A DNA stretch of 64,000 nt from an uncultured Verrucomicrobiota bacterium (GCA_937872895.1 CALMUP010000035.1:85781-149780), one strand, 5' to 3'; shown: positions 25,173-35,025, counted from the stretch's first letter. Numbers and translations are program-made. The notes: generated by a model from the sequence alone, not told the origin.

Positions 25173-26897
25173 TTACACCAGCGGGGCTTCCTCGATCAGG
25201 GTTTCACCCAGCGCGATGGTGACCAGATCGGACATATCGCGGAAGGAGAAGGGTTTCTGGAGCAGGAAGGTCTTCCGCAGCTTCAGGGTCTTCTTGATCT
25301 CGGGGTGGTCGGGGGTGAACCCACTGACCAGGATGACCGGGAGGCGATGGCCTTTTTCGCGCAGCCAACGGCAGACTTCGAGACCGGTCACGTCGGGCAT
25401 GCTGAAATCGTAGATCAGCAGTTCCGGGCGTTCCTCCTCGTTCTCGAAACGCGACATGAATTCGTGCCCGGTGGTGACTTCCTCGACCTCGTGCTGTTCC
25501 TCGGTCAGCACGCGCTGGCACATCTCGCGCATGACCGCATCATCGTCGGCAACCCAGATCCGGCTTGGGGCAAGGCGGCGGCGGATCCGTTTCTGCGGTG
25601 CCGACTCATCGGCAGCGGTGGCGGCGGGCAGGGTGATTTCGAGGGTGGTGGACTGGTCCTTCTCGGACTTCACCGTCACGGTACCGTCGAGGCTGGCCAC
25701 CTGGCCGAGCAGGCTGGCGAGTTTGGGAGCCAGCCGCTCCTCGGCGCTGGTGTCCTCGGCGGTCTGGGATTTTCCCTTGCGCAGCGGGAATAGGCCGGAA
25801 TCGGTTACGGTCAGGCGGACGAAGTCGCGCCGGGCACCGCGTTCCTCGGTGGTGATGTTTTCGGATTTGATGAGCAGGCGTCCGCCGTTCGGCATGCTGT
25901 CGATGGCATTCGCGATGGCGTTGAAGGCAATGTGGTGGATGATGCCTTGCGGCGCGACCACGCGGTCGTTCTCCGCTGCGAACTGGCTGGTGAGCTGGAT
26001 GCCTGCCTTCAAGCGCGCTTGCATCAGGGTCAGTGCTCCTTGCACACGTTCGTGCAGCGAGATCACCGTCGGTTCCTCGTCGGTGAATGACTCGGAGAGT
26101 GACAGGATTTCCTCGGTGAACCGGCGTCCGCGCTGGGCCGCTTCGGTCACCTTGCGGATGGCCTCGGACGTCTCGCCCCGCACCTCGGCCCGGTCAAGGA
26201 CCATCGAGGAGTAGCCGAGGATGATCGACAGCAGGTTGTTGAAATGGTGGGCCATGCCCTCGGCCAGCGACCCGAGCGCGCTCAAGCGCTCGTTCTGCAA
26301 CTGCATCGCCGTCATCTCCATCAGCCGGATGTGCTCACGGAAAGCCAGCTTGATGCTGTCGCGTAGCCGCCCGTAGGTCCGCCGCATGTCGTCCACCTGC
26401 TCCGGGGTGTAGATCGGCAGCACGGCCACAGCCTCGCGCACCTGCTTGAGCGGAACGTTGCAGAAAAAGGCGAGGTCCTTCAGGTCCTTCTCGGTGAACG
26501 GGGCGATCCGGTACTTGCCGGTCCGCAACAGGTGGATCACGTTGCCGCGCACCCGCACCGGGAAAACCGACTCGAAAATATCGTAGGGACCCTTGTGCTC
26601 CTGATCCGCCGCGGTTTCCTTCACCTTGCGCAGCAGGTCGTTCTCCGAGGCGTAATACAACTGCTTCGCCTCGTCCGACCCCATGAACACCTCGGTCATG
26701 ATCCGGTTCTTCGGATCAAACACATCCTCGCTGCCCCACGGCTGGTCCATGCCAATCAACTCGCGGGCGAACGACAGGTCGAAATGCTTGTACTCGCTGC
26801 GCGATTCCAGCGTCAGCACCGAATCCGGCAACCGCATCGCGTGGACCAGTTGCTTGTGCTCGCGCTCCAATTCCCTCAACACGGACTTCGTATTCAT
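25173..26897 (-). CDS. Hybrid histidine kinase with C-terminal receiver; degenerate ATP lid
   Basis: A 574-residue soluble protein with no membrane segment. Residues 1-190 are an uncharacterised input region. The phosphoacceptor region reads LAEGMAHHFNNLLSIILGY near 214-232. The ATPase part has NAIANAIDSMPNGGRL near 329 and VTDSGLF near 365, but the Gly-rich G2 lid is replaced by a Lys/Thr/Glu-rich stretch with no G-x-G-L. The receiver (about 440-560) has the acidic pocket ADDDAVMR, the phospho-Asp in LLIYDFSMPDVTG and the Lys in LLQKPFS. It may be a weak kinase, a phosphatase or a phosphorelay scaffold. No separate response regulator is adjacent. Confidence 0.85.
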   Translation of the reverse strand: MNTKSVLRELEREHKQLVHAMRLPDSVLTLESRSEYKHFDLSFARELIGMDQPWGSEDVFDPKNRIMTEVFMGSDEAKQLYYASENDLLRKVKETAADQEHKGPYDIFESVFPVRVRGNVIHLLRTGKYRIAPFTEKDLKDLAFFCNVPLKQVREAVAVLPIYTPEQVDDMRRTYGRLRDSIKLAFREHIRLMEMTAMQLQNERLSALGSLAEGMAHHFNNLLSIILGYSSMVLDRAEVRGETSEAIRKVTEAAQRGRRFTEEILSLSESFTDEEPTVISLHERVQGALTLMQARLKAGIQLTSQFAAENDRVVAPQGIIHHIAFNAIANAIDSMPNGGRLLIKSENITTEERGARRDFVRLTVTDSGLFPLRKGKSQTAEDTSAEERLAPKLASLLGQVASLDGTVTVKSEKDQSTTLEITLPAATAADESAPQKRIRRRLAPSRIWVADDDAVMREMCQRVLTEEQHEVEEVTTGHEFMSRFENEEERPELLIYDFSMPDVTGLEVCRWLREKGHRLPVILVSGFTPDHPEIKKTLKLRKTFLLQKPFSFRDMSDLVTIALGETLIEEAPLV

Positions 26898-27143
26898 GCG
26901 TAAAATCTCCTGGGGATCGGCCCGGCCTTATCTCGGTTCGAATCGATGAACCGGTTTTTTCGCCTCACGCGATAATGCCTCTTTTTTGTGCCAGATCGTT
27001 GCCATTGCACACCATCTCCCGCGGCTTGTCGATGCCGAAATCGCGACTCATGATGGGTGTAACTCTTTGCCAAAATGAGGTTTGCGATTTTACTAAAATA
27101 TACCCGGAGCCTGCCGCGCTGTATATGCGGCAGGAGCGAAAAG
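26898..27143. other. Intergenic stretch between kinase and GlyRS genes
   Basis: It should hold the leftward promoter of the kinase gene. CCTGCCGC at 27110-27117 pairs with GCGGCAGG at 27127-27134. A minus-strand frame of 28 codons at 26966-27052 (MSRDFGIDKPREMVCNGNDL and eight more) is preceded by AAGAG; it is too short to call a gene. Nothing else is seen. Confidence 0.3.
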
Positions 27144-27176
27144 TTTGCCGGGCTGGCGTGTGGCACCGGCCCGGCA
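27144..27176 (-). terminator. Probable terminator of the GlyRS gene
   Basis: TTGCCGGGC at 27144-27152 and GCCCGGCAA at 27168-27176 form a 9-bp stem about 30 bases beyond the GlyRS stop. Read leftward, the stem is followed by ACTTTT, a short U-run. Confidence 0.55.
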
Positions 27177-27204
27177 AGGGTGTGGCATGACCGCGGCGGT
27201 GCGG

Positions 27205-28641
27205 TCAGGTTCGGATGGCCTTGCTGATGATCGGGATCAGTTCGTCGACCTTGACCCGGGTCTGGGCCATCGTGTCGCGGTCGCGCAAGGTGACCGTTCC
27301 GTCCTCCAGCGTCTGGAAGTCGATGGTGATGCCGAACGGCGTCCCGATCTCATCCTGGCGGCGGTAGCGGCGGCCGATCGCGCCGGCCTGGTCGTAGAAG
27401 GTCGTGAACTCGGGGCGAAGCAGCTGGTAGACGTCCTGCGCCTTCTTCACCAGTTCCGGCTTGTTCTTGAGCAGCGGAAAGACCGCGGCCTTGACCGGGG
27501 CGAGCTTGGGGCGGAAGCGCAGCAGGGCGCGCACCTCGTAACCGGCCGGGGCGGATTGGCCCGGTACGGCCGGGACCGGCGCGCCACCCTGTTCCGAGGT
27601 CGGCACCCACTCTTCGGCGAACGATTCGCAGAGCACGACCAGCACGGCGCGGGTCAGGCCGGATGCCGGTTCGATGACGTTCGGGATGAAGCGCTGGTTC
27701 TTTTCCTGGTCGAAGTACTCGAGCTTCTGGCTGGAGTGCTCCTGGTGCTGGCTCAGGTCGAAGCAACCGCGGTGGGCCACGCCCTCGAGTTCGCCGAAAT
27801 CCGGCGCGGTGAACGGGTACAGGTACTCGACATCAACGCACGCCTTGGAGTAGTGGGCGAGTTCGTCCTGCGCGTGGTCGCGGAAGCGGAGGTTCTCCTC
27901 CTTGATGCCGAGGCCCTTCCACCAGGCCATGCGCTGGTGCTTCCAGAACTCGTACCAGTGCAGGGACTCGTCGGGATGGCAGAACCATTCCATCTCCATC
28001 TGTTCGAACTCGCGTGAACGGAAGATGAAGTTGCGCGGCGTGACCTCGTTGCGGAAGGCCTTGCCGACCTGGGCGATGCCGAACGGCACCTTGACGCGCA
28101 TCGTATCGAGCACGTTCTTGTAGTTCAGGAAGATGCCCTGCGCGGTTTCGGGGCGAAGGTAGGCCTTGGCCTCCTCGTCGCGAATCGCCCCGACGTAGGT
28201 CTCGAACATCAGGTTGAACGCGCGCGGCTCGGTCAACTGGCAGTCGGCGTGTTCGCCCGCCTTCTTGCTGGGCTTGCGCGGGCATTCGTAGGTGGCGAGC
28301 TGGTCGGCGCGGAACCGGGCCTTGCAGGCGCGGCAATCGATCATCGGATCGTTGAACCCCGCCACGTGGCCGGACGCGACCCAGGTCTTCGGGTTCTGGA
28401 TGATCGCGGAATCAAGACCGACGATTTGCAGGGCGTCGCCGTCGGGGCCGATAGGCGGACACTCGACCATGTGTTTCCACCAGTCGTCGCGGATGTTGTT
28501 CTTGAGCTGGATGCCGAGCGGTCCGTAGTCCCAGAACCCGTTCAGCCCTCCGTAGATTTCCGAAGCCTGAAAAATGAACCCGCGGCGCTTGCACAGCCCC
28601 GCCAGTTCCTCCATGAAAAGTTTGCCGGATTTTGACGTCAT
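27205..28641 (-). CDS. glyS: Glycyl-tRNA synthetase, dimeric (alpha2) type
   Basis: A 478-residue class II enzyme that charges tRNA-Gly. It is the eukaryote/archaea-like alpha2 form: EELAGLCKRRGFIFQASEIY at the start, GLNGFWDYGPLG, motif 2 FRNEVTPRNFIFRSREFEQM, RPETAQGIFLNYKNVL before it, and motif 3 EPASGLTRAVLVVL; the anticodon-binding domain ends with VKVDELIPIISKAI. The alpha2beta2 glyQ/glyS pair is not present here. Start is the ATG at 28641, since the preceding 51 codons lack family similarity. The next gene is divergent. Confidence 0.96.
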   Translation of the reverse strand: MTSKSGKLFMEELAGLCKRRGFIFQASEIYGGLNGFWDYGPLGIQLKNNIRDDWWKHMVECPPIGPDGDALQIVGLDSAIIQNPKTWVASGHVAGFNDPMIDCRACKARFRADQLATYECPRKPSKKAGEHADCQLTEPRAFNLMFETYVGAIRDEEAKAYLRPETAQGIFLNYKNVLDTMRVKVPFGIAQVGKAFRNEVTPRNFIFRSREFEQMEMEWFCHPDESLHWYEFWKHQRMAWWKGLGIKEENLRFRDHAQDELAHYSKACVDVEYLYPFTAPDFGELEGVAHRGCFDLSQHQEHSSQKLEYFDQEKNQRFIPNVIEPASGLTRAVLVVLCESFAEEWVPTSEQGGAPVPAVPGQSAPAGYEVRALLRFRPKLAPVKAAVFPLLKNKPELVKKAQDVYQLLRPEFTTFYDQAGAIGRRYRRQDEIGTPFGITIDFQTLEDGTVTLRDRDTMAQTRVKVDELIPIISKAIRT

Positions 28642-28842
28642 AGTGCGCGCAGTGTGGGCGAACCGGGGGGCGGGGGTCAAGAACAGGATGGATCGCCATC
28701 CGGGTGAAGGTCGCGGCTCACGGGGAGGCTCGCCCTTCCGGTCCTGTGATTGTCGCCATGGCTGGGTTCCCCGGGATCTTGCGCCTTGCCCCAACCGTTT
28801 GTTTGTCTAATGCCCGACGATCCGTTATCATCCCTCCCGCAT

Positions 28843-30408
28843 ATGTACCGGCTTCTGTTCATCAACGGCAAATTCAAGGGCAAGCGGCTGACCATCCAGC
28901 AGGGGGCGGTTCTGATCGGGCGCGATCCGGAATGCCAGATCGACCTTGACGATGACGACGAGGTGTCGCGCCACCATGCCCTGATCGAGAGCCGCGGCGG
29001 AAGCCCGGTCATCCGTGATCTCGATGCGACCAACCGCGTCCTGGTGAATGATCAGCCGGTGAAGGAGCATCGTTTGCGCTCCGGCGACCGGATCGAGATT
29101 GGCCGCACGCTGATAGAATACCAGGCCGGATCCTCTGCGGCACCTCCCAAGCACCGCCGCCGGTTCAGTAAAATGCAGGCGACCTCGTTCGCCGCGATCG
29201 GCCTGATTGTCTTGTTGCAGGTCGTCTTCGTCATCCTGTTTCCGCTCTGGCAGAAACGGGAAACCGTGGCCATCGACCCCGCTGCACATCGTCCGCCTGC
29301 TCCGCCTCCCGTCGCCACCGCGCCGGAGGCCCCCTCATTGGAAAAACCCTTGCCGCCCGCGCCGGAAACATCAGTCGCACCGCCAACAACCGTGGCCATG
29401 TCGAGCGAACCGGTCGCCCCGGTTGCCGTGGTGGATGCAGCCGACGCGGGGGAACCACCCTTGCCACCCGCCATGCCCGCCCCGGCGATGGAGCCGACGC
29501 CGTCTCCCGCCGCCACCGAGGTGATGGAACTCCGCTCCGAGATCGAGGGTCTGCGCAAGATGGTGGAGAACATCGGGGTGCCGCCAACGCCGCCGGAACG
29601 GGAGGCTGTTCTGGCCAGGGTTCCCTCGGCCGATCCGTTGCAGGAAAAAGCACGGGAAATGCTGGTGGATGCCCAGAAGGAAATCCAGCGGATGAATTAT
29701 TTCCAGGCGGATAATATCCTGGAACGCATCCAGATGATGACGCCGAAGTTTGTTCCCGCCTTCCGTGAACGCGCCGTGCTGTATGAACAACGGGGTATGC
29801 TCATGCAGGCCGGCGAGCAATGGCAGAAGGTGATGAACCTGACCGCCGGAACCCCGCTGTATGAACAGGCCGCCGCAGAGCGCCAGCGCATCGCCCGCCT
29901 CGAGGTGACCCGCAAGACGGTGGAGGGTCCGGCCTCGCCGCGCGATGCCTCCTCGGCCCGCCGCCTCGAGAAACGCATCCGCATCGCCTCGGTCGAGCGC
30001 GAGCGGTTCCGGGCCAACGAAGAGTATGACGAGATGCGCCTGATCCGCATCACCCTGCGTCCGCGCAACAACGAGCGCGATATCAATGCGGATCAGGTGC
30101 TGGTTTCCGTGACCTTCTACGACCGGGTGGCTGGATCAGACCGTGTCGTGCCGACCCGGGCCCTGGTTCCCGAGGATGGTCTCCGCATCAGCGGGGCCTG
30201 GGCTCCCGGCGAAGCGCGTACCGTGTCTGCGGCCTACATCGTCGGGAAGAACTTCCGCGCCGAGGAGCAGCGCATGCTCGGGGAGCGACGGGATTATGAG
30301 GGATACCGGGTCCGGGTGTATTACCGGGGCGTGCTGCAGGACGAAAGCGCGATGCCCAATCGCATCCTTGATCTCGAGCCGCCCCCGGCCCCCGGTTCGT
30401 CGAGATGA
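28843..30408 (+). CDS. FHA-domain membrane protein with Pro-rich linker and helical-repeat C-terminus
   Basis: The ATG at 28843 starts directly at an FHA fold: LLFINGKFKGKRLTIQQG, LIGRDPECQIDLDDDDEVSR with H-H-A-L (the pThr-binding G-R...S-R-H pattern), and LVNDQPVKEHRLRSGDRIEI. A transmembrane helix (about residues 115-137) follows, then a Pro/Ala-rich linker to about residue 225, a coiled coil and a TPR-like region (EKAREMLVDAQKEIQRMNYF), and a beta-rich C-terminal domain. The FHA part is thus cytoplasmic and the rest periplasmic, suggesting transmission of a Thr-phosphorylation signal. Ribosome sites are weak at both 28843 and an ATG at 28810. The stop overlaps the patatin start. Confidence 0.88.
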   Translation: MYRLLFINGKFKGKRLTIQQGAVLIGRDPECQIDLDDDDEVSRHHALIESRGGSPVIRDLDATNRVLVNDQPVKEHRLRSGDRIEIGRTLIEYQAGSSAAPPKHRRRFSKMQATSFAAIGLIVLLQVVFVILFPLWQKRETVAIDPAAHRPPAPPPVATAPEAPSLEKPLPPAPETSVAPPTTVAMSSEPVAPVAVVDAADAGEPPLPPAMPAPAMEPTPSPAATEVMELRSEIEGLRKMVENIGVPPTPPEREAVLARVPSADPLQEKAREMLVDAQKEIQRMNYFQADNILERIQMMTPKFVPAFRERAVLYEQRGMLMQAGEQWQKVMNLTAGTPLYEQAAAERQRIARLEVTRKTVEGPASPRDASSARRLEKRIRIASVERERFRANEEYDEMRLIRITLRPRNNERDINADQVLVSVTFYDRVAGSDRVVPTRALVPEDGLRISGAWAPGEARTVSAAYIVGKNFRAEEQRMLGERRDYEGYRVRVYYRGVLQDESAMPNRILDLEPPPAPGSSR

Positions 30409-31331
30409 TCAACCCCCGCCCAGCTCCGCGTATCGGCCTCGCGCTCGGTGGAGGCGGGGCGCGCGGTTGGGCCCACCTCGGTGTCTTGCGCGCGTTGGCG
30501 GATCGCCAAGTCCGTCCCGCCGCGATCGCCGGCACCAGTATCGGCTCGCTGGTCGGTGGTTTTGCGGCGGCCGGACAACTGGACGCCCTCATCGCGGAAC
30601 TGCGAGGCATGGATCTGAAGCGGGTGATTGGTCTGTTTGCTGAACGAAAACTTCCCCGTGCCGGCCTGGTGGATGGTCGCCACGTCATCGCGCTGATCCG
30701 CGAGCACCTCGGCAATCCGGTCATCGAATCGTTGGCCTTGCCCTTTTATGCGGTGGCCACCGATGCGGAAAGCGGCGCGGAGGTCGTCCTTGATCGCGGC
30801 GATCTGGTCACCGCGATCCGCGCCAGTATCTCCATCCCCGGCATGTTTTCGCCCGTGCCCTGGCAGGGTCGTTACCTGGTGGACGGCGGACTGGTCAACC
30901 CGCTGCCGGTCAGTGTGCTCGCCGCACGGAGGGACCTTGATGCCGTGATCGCGGTAAATCTTCACGGTGATGGCCTTACCCCGTTCGAGTGCGGCCATAC
31001 GTCCGCATCCGCGCGTGTACGCCTGCCTGCCGGTTCCACCGTCCGGTAGCTCGACCGGCAAAAGGTGAAGCTCGAAACCTCTGCCCGCACCGCCATGAAC
31101 CGGTGGCTGGCCGGGGCCGAGGGCCCGAACATCTTCCAGGTCATGACCCGCACGGTGGACATTGTCTCCGCGCGTCTGACCGCCGTGCGGTTGTGTGAAA
31201 CGCCGCCGGCATTGCTGATCGAGCCGCGGGTCGGGGGCATCGGTCACCTGGAATTCCACCGCGTGGAGGAGGCGATGGTGGCCGGGTATGATGCCGCCAC
31301 GAGGGCGCTGGCCCGCTGGCCCGGGCCCTGA
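30405..31331 (+). pseudogene. Patatin-like phospholipase (RssA type) interrupted by an in-frame TAG
   Basis: Residues 1-214 form the patatin core: GLALGGGGARGWAHLGVL (oxyanion loop), GTSIGSLVGG with the nucleophile Ser in G-x-S-x-G, and LVDGGLVNPLPVSVL with the D-G-G/A catalytic Asp. A TAG at 31047-31049 then stops translation. The same frame stays open and protein-like to a TGA at 31331, with EGPNIFQVMTRTVDIVSARL and LIEPRVGGIGHLEFHRVEEA, the usual end of this family. So either a nonsense mutation has shortened the protein by about 93 residues, or the stop is a sequence error. The catalytic part is complete, so a truncated enzyme could still form. ATGA overlap couples it to the FHA gene. Confidence 0.85.
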
Positions 31332-31342
31332 CTGGTCCCCGT

Positions 31343-31954
31343 TCAGGGATTGCGGATGAACGAGCATCGGCCGATCGGCTTCTTGTCGATGTACCACAAT
31401 TCGAAATCGGTGCGCTCTTCCGGAGTCGGCACGAACGGTTCGGTTTCGGTGAACCGGGCATCCGCGCGCAGGATCGCGGCGATCTCCTCGAAATAGGGCC
31501 AGTGGTCGGTGGCGAGATGGACCACGCCGCCCGGTTTCAGTGTCCGGTGCAGCGCATCAACGAAGCGAGGGTTGAACAGCCGGTGATCGTGGTGTTTCTT
31601 CTTCGGCCACGGATCGGGAAACAGGATGAAATAGGTGTCGATCGCCGCCGGCGGGAGCAGGTAGCTCACCGCATAATAGCCCTCGATCCGCATCAGGCGG
31701 ATGTTGGCCAGGCCGAGTCGGCGCGCTTTGTTGTCGTTCTTGCGGATTCGCCGCAACATGCGGTCGATACCCAGGAAATTCACGCCGGGAAACGCCGCCG
31801 CCCGGGCCATCAGGAATCGGCCCTTGCCGCATCCGAGGTCCACATGCACCGGACCCGGGCGTCCGAACACCGCGACCAGATCGACCGGATTCAACCAGTC
31901 CTCCGGACAATGGCGGAGGGTGGCAGGCATCGCGGCTGGTTCATGCTGGTTCAT
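31343..31954 (-). CDS. trmB: tRNA (guanine-N7)-methyltransferase
   Basis: A 203-residue SAM-dependent enzyme making m7G46 in tRNAs. It has motif I VHVDLGCGKGRFLMARA near residues 36-52, GIDRMLRRIRKNDNKA, and the TrmB signature ILFPDPWPKKKHHDHRLFNP near 110-129, then LKPGGVVHLATDHWPYFEEI. Length suits the bacterial family. It stands alone, convergent with the patatin gene and divergent from lpxK. Confidence 0.94.
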   Translation of the reverse strand: MNQHEPAAMPATLRHCPEDWLNPVDLVAVFGRPGPVHVDLGCGKGRFLMARAAAFPGVNFLGIDRMLRRIRKNDNKARRLGLANIRLMRIEGYYAVSYLLPPAAIDTYFILFPDPWPKKKHHDHRLFNPRFVDALHRTLKPGGVVHLATDHWPYFEEIAAILRADARFTETEPFVPTPEERTDFELWYIDKKPIGRCSFIRNP

Positions 31955-32072
31955 GCGCCCGACACTGGTACGAAAACCGATACCGCACTGTCGATCAAAA
32001 TGCCACCTTCCTTGACGTCAAACCGCTGTTTATGCACCATGATCGGGTTTCACCCGTGGTGTTGACCGATTT

Positions 32073-33227
32073 ATGCGCGAATGGCTCGAAAAACTGGAGG
32101 CGTATGTCCTCACAATCATTGAAGGACGTCAGACCGGCAAACGCCACCTGCCGGTGCGCATCTTCCTCTACGCCTTGTCGCTGGTGTTTGCCGCACTGGT
32201 CCAGACCCGGCTCTGGCTGTACCGCAAATCGATCTACCGCCCGCATACCCTGGGATGCCAGGTCATCAGCATTGGCAACCTGACCGTCGGCGGTACCGGC
32301 AAGACGCCGGTGGTCGAGGTGTTTGCCCGGACCCTGCAGCAGAGCGGACGCAAGGTGGCCATCCTCAGTCGTGGTTACAAGCGCGATGAGGAGTCCCGCT
32401 GGAAGCGCCTCAAGCGCAAGTTGCAGGGCGAGGAAGCCCCGCCGCTGGTGGTTTCCGATGGTGAACGTCTCTTGCTGGACTCGGTATGGAGCGGCGATGA
32501 ACCGTACATGCTGGCCAGCAACCTCAAGGATGTCGTGGTCATCGTGGACAAGGACCGCGTGAAGGCCGGACGCTGGGCCATCACCAAGTACGGATGCGAC
32601 ACGCTGATCCTCGACGACGGTTTCCAATACCTGACCCTGAAGCACCGCCTCGACATCGTGCTGGTTGACCGCACCAATCCATTTGGCAACTGGCGCATGC
32701 TGCCCCGCGGCATCCTGCGCGAACCGGTCCGCAACATCAAACGCGCCGGCTTCATCTTCATCACCAAGTCAAACGGCGACGGTGCCGAGGACATCAAGAA
32801 GATCCTCCGCCAATACAATACCGAGGCGGAAATCGTCGAATGCCGCCATTGCCCGCGTTTCCTGAAGAACGTGTACACCGACGAAGTCCTGCCGTTGGAT
32901 TTCCTGCGCGACCAGTCGGTCGCCGCCATTTCGGGTATCGCGCGTCCGAAGGGGTTCGAGGACGAACTGACCCGCCTCGGCGCGAAGGTCCTCTACCACA
33001 AGCGGTACGCCGACCATCACCGTTACAGCCAGCAGGAGATCCTCGACATCATCAACAAGGGCATCCAGCGCGGCGCCTCCTGCATCATCACCACCGAGAA
33101 GGATGCGGTGCGTTTCCCGATGATCGAACGCCGCGACCTTCCGGTCTACTACCTCCGGGTGGAGATCGAGATGCTGAGCGGAGAAGAGAAGTTCCATGAG
33201 TGGATCAACCGCATCTGCTTCCGCTGA
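32073..33227 (+). CDS. lpxK: Tetraacyldisaccharide 4'-kinase
   Basis: A 384-residue inner-membrane-associated kinase that phosphorylates the 4' position of the lipid A precursor. An N-terminal hydrophobic helix (about residues 30-48) is followed by the P-loop in [20 protein letters not shown] and then [29 protein letters not shown] near 180-198 and [10 protein letters not shown] near the C-terminus complete the signature. It leads a rightward envelope operon; the next gene begins 32 bases before its stop. Confidence 0.95.
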   Translation: MREWLEKLEAYVLTIIEGRQTGKRHLPVRIFLYALSLVFAALVQTRLWLYRKSIYRPHTLGCQVISIGNLTVGGTGKTPVVEVFARTLQQSGRKVAILSRGYKRDEESRWKRLKRKLQGEEAPPLVVSDGERLLLDSVWSGDEPYMLASNLKDVVVIVDKDRVKAGRWAITKYGCDTLILDDGFQYLTLKHRLDIVLVDRTNPFGNWRMLPRGILREPVRNIKRAGFIFITKSNGDGAEDIKKILRQYNTEAEIVECRHCPRFLKNVYTDEVLPLDFLRDQSVAAISGIARPKGFEDELTRLGAKVLYHKRYADHHRYSQQEILDIINKGIQRGASCIITTEKDAVRFPMIERRDLPVYYLRVEIEMLSGEEKFHEWINRICFR

Positions 33228-34233
33228 TCCCGCGGCACGCGAACTGGTCGTCAGCGTCAACTGGATCGGCGACGCGATCATGGCCATACCCGCCGTGCAG
33301 GAAACCCTGCGCCGCCGCCCGGACCTCCGCCTATCCGTGCTCGCCCGCGGCGGCTTGGCCGCCCTGTGGCGGTTGTTCGACGGACCCATCGACGTGATCG
33401 GCTACCAGGGCCGCCCCGGCCTGCACCACCCGGTATTCAACGATCTGCGCCAGCGGCGTTTTTCCCGTGCCTGGATCCTGCCCAACTCCTTCCGCACGGC
33501 CTGGATCGCCACCCGCGCCGGCATCCCGGTACGCACCGGTTTCGGCCGCGGCCTCCAGTTTCCGCTGATCAACGACCGTCGCGGCGTGTCTTCCTCCCCG
33601 GATCGTCGCCACCAGGCATGGGAGTACCTGGAGCTGATGGATCCCGATCCGTCACGCGCCGCCATTCCGTTCCCGCGGCTCGCTGTGCCCGCCGCCGCCG
33701 CCGCCGCCACGTGGACGCGCCTCGGCGCATGGAGCGACCCGGTCATCGGCATGATCCCCGGCGCGGCCCGCGGTCCGTCCAAACGCTGGCCGCCCGAACA
33801 TTTCATCGCCACGGCCCGCCGGTTCGCCGCCGCGGGTTGCCGCATCGCCCTGTTCGGCGGGCCCGATGACCAACCGGTCTGCTCGACCATCGCCGCCGCC
33901 CTCGGTCCGGCCGCGCTCGACTATGCCGGCCGCACCAGCCTCGCCGAGTGGGCTACGTTGCTTTCCGCCTGTGCGCTGGTGGTCGCGAACGACAGCGGCG
34001 GCATGCACCTCGCCGCCGCCCTCGACCGGCCGGTCGTCGCCCTCTACGGCATGACCGACCCCGACCGCACCGGGCCGCTCGGCCGCCGCTGCACGATCCT
34101 GCAGCGCGGTGGACCGCGCGCCCGCGACATCCCCCGCGATTCCACCGAGGCCCGCGCCCGCCTCGCCGCCATTTCCCCCGACGAGGTCATCGCCGCCGCC
34201 CGCGCGCTCGGCCTGCCCGTGGAGGTGACATGA
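33196..34233 (+). CDS. waaF: ADP-heptose:LPS heptosyltransferase II-like glycosyltransferase (GT9)
   Basis: A 345-residue GT9 enzyme. It opens ELVVSVNWIGDAIMAIPAVQ, the usual N-W-I-G-D start of heptosyltransferase II. GMIPGAARGPSKRWPPEHFI near 185-204 and VANDSGGMHLAAALDRPVVA near 264-283 carry the donor-binding residues; GPTDP is replaced by GMTDPDRTGP. It adds heptose to the inner LPS core. The start overlaps lpxK by 32 bases and its stop overlaps the next ATG. Local G+C is very high. Confidence 0.9.
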   Translation: MSGSTASASADPAARELVVSVNWIGDAIMAIPAVQETLRRRPDLRLSVLARGGLAALWRLFDGPIDVIGYQGRPGLHHPVFNDLRQRRFSRAWILPNSFRTAWIATRAGIPVRTGFGRGLQFPLINDRRGVSSSPDRRHQAWEYLELMDPDPSRAAIPFPRLAVPAAAAAATWTRLGAWSDPVIGMIPGAARGPSKRWPPEHFIATARRFAAAGCRIALFGGPDDQPVCSTIAAALGPAALDYAGRTSLAEWATLLSACALVVANDSGGMHLAAALDRPVVALYGMTDPDRTGPLGRRCTILQRGGPRARDIPRDSTEARARLAAISPDEVIAAARALGLPVEVT

Positions 34234-35024
34234 AGAAACTTCCCATCTCCGCCTGCGTCACCACGTTCAACGAGGAACACAACATGCACCGGTGCCTCAA
34301 GAGCCTGGCCTGGTGCGAGGAGATCGTCGTCCTCGACAGTTTCAGCACCGACCGCACCGTCGAGATCTGCCGCGAATATACCGACAAGGTGGATCAGCAC
34401 GCCTGGCAGGGCTACATCGGCCAGAAAAACCTCATCCGCAAGATGGCCACCCGCGACTGGCTGCTGTTCGTCGATGCCGACGAGGAGATATCCCCGGAAC
34501 TGCGCGACGAGATCTGCCGCGAATTCGAACGTGGTCCCGGCGACACCTGCGGCTATGAGTTCCCGCGCATGGTCAACTACATGGGCCGGTGGATCCGCCA
34601 CGGCGAGTGGTATCCCGACGTGAAACTGCGCCTGTTCCGGAAAGATCGCGGTCGCAGCGGCGGGCAGGAGCCGCACGACCAGGTCTTCGTCAATGGCCCG
34701 GTCCAGCGGTTGCGCGGCCACCTCTACCACTACACCTACGACGACCTTCACGACCATGTCGAAACGATGAACCGCTTCTCGACCATCACCGCCCGCGAGA
34801 AGTACCGGGAAGGTCAGCGGTTCGCCTGGATCGACTTCATCTTCCGGCCGCCCATCCGGTTTGTCCGGGGCTTCATCCTCAAGCGCGGCTTCCTCGACGG
34901 CACCCGCGGATTTCTCATCGCCTTGATCAGTGCCGTCGGGGTATATGTGAAGTACGCGAAGTTGTGGGAGCTGGAGATCAGCGAGAAGCACGGCACCCAC
35001 CGCGTGCGCGGCGCCGGAAAATGA
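34230..35024 (+). CDS. Family 2 glycosyltransferase (WaaE/KdtX type)
   Basis: A 264-residue GT2 enzyme: ISACVTTFNEEHNMHRCLKS starts the nucleotide-sugar fold, LDSFSTDRTVEICREY follows, and WLLFVDADEEISPEL has the D-x-D metal site. The central MVNYMGRWIRHGEWYPD and KLRLFRKDRG match the WaaE-like LPS core transferases that add a hexose to inner-core heptose. The C-terminus has a hydrophobic segment (about 215-245) that may bring it to the membrane. It is overlapped with waaF by ATGA and separated from msbA by one base. Confidence 0.88.
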   Translation: MKKLPISACVTTFNEEHNMHRCLKSLAWCEEIVVLDSFSTDRTVEICREYTDKVDQHAWQGYIGQKNLIRKMATRDWLLFVDADEEISPELRDEICREFERGPGDTCGYEFPRMVNYMGRWIRHGEWYPDVKLRLFRKDRGRSGGQEPHDQVFVNGPVQRLRGHLYHYTYDDLHDHVETMNRFSTITAREKYREGQRFAWIDFIFRPPIRFVRGFILKRGFLDGTRGFLIALISAVGVYVKYAKLWELEISEKHGTHRVRGAGK

Positions 35025-35025
35025 C

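Noticed and set aside
26966..27052. A 28-codon minus-strand frame ahead of the kinase gene
   Set aside because: Weak AAGAG site and no recognisable motif; too short to support without homologues.
31047..31049. TAG in patatin as a pyrrolysine or programmed read-through codon
   Set aside because: No read-through signal or pyrrolysine gene is visible in the window; a nonsense mutation or error is simpler.
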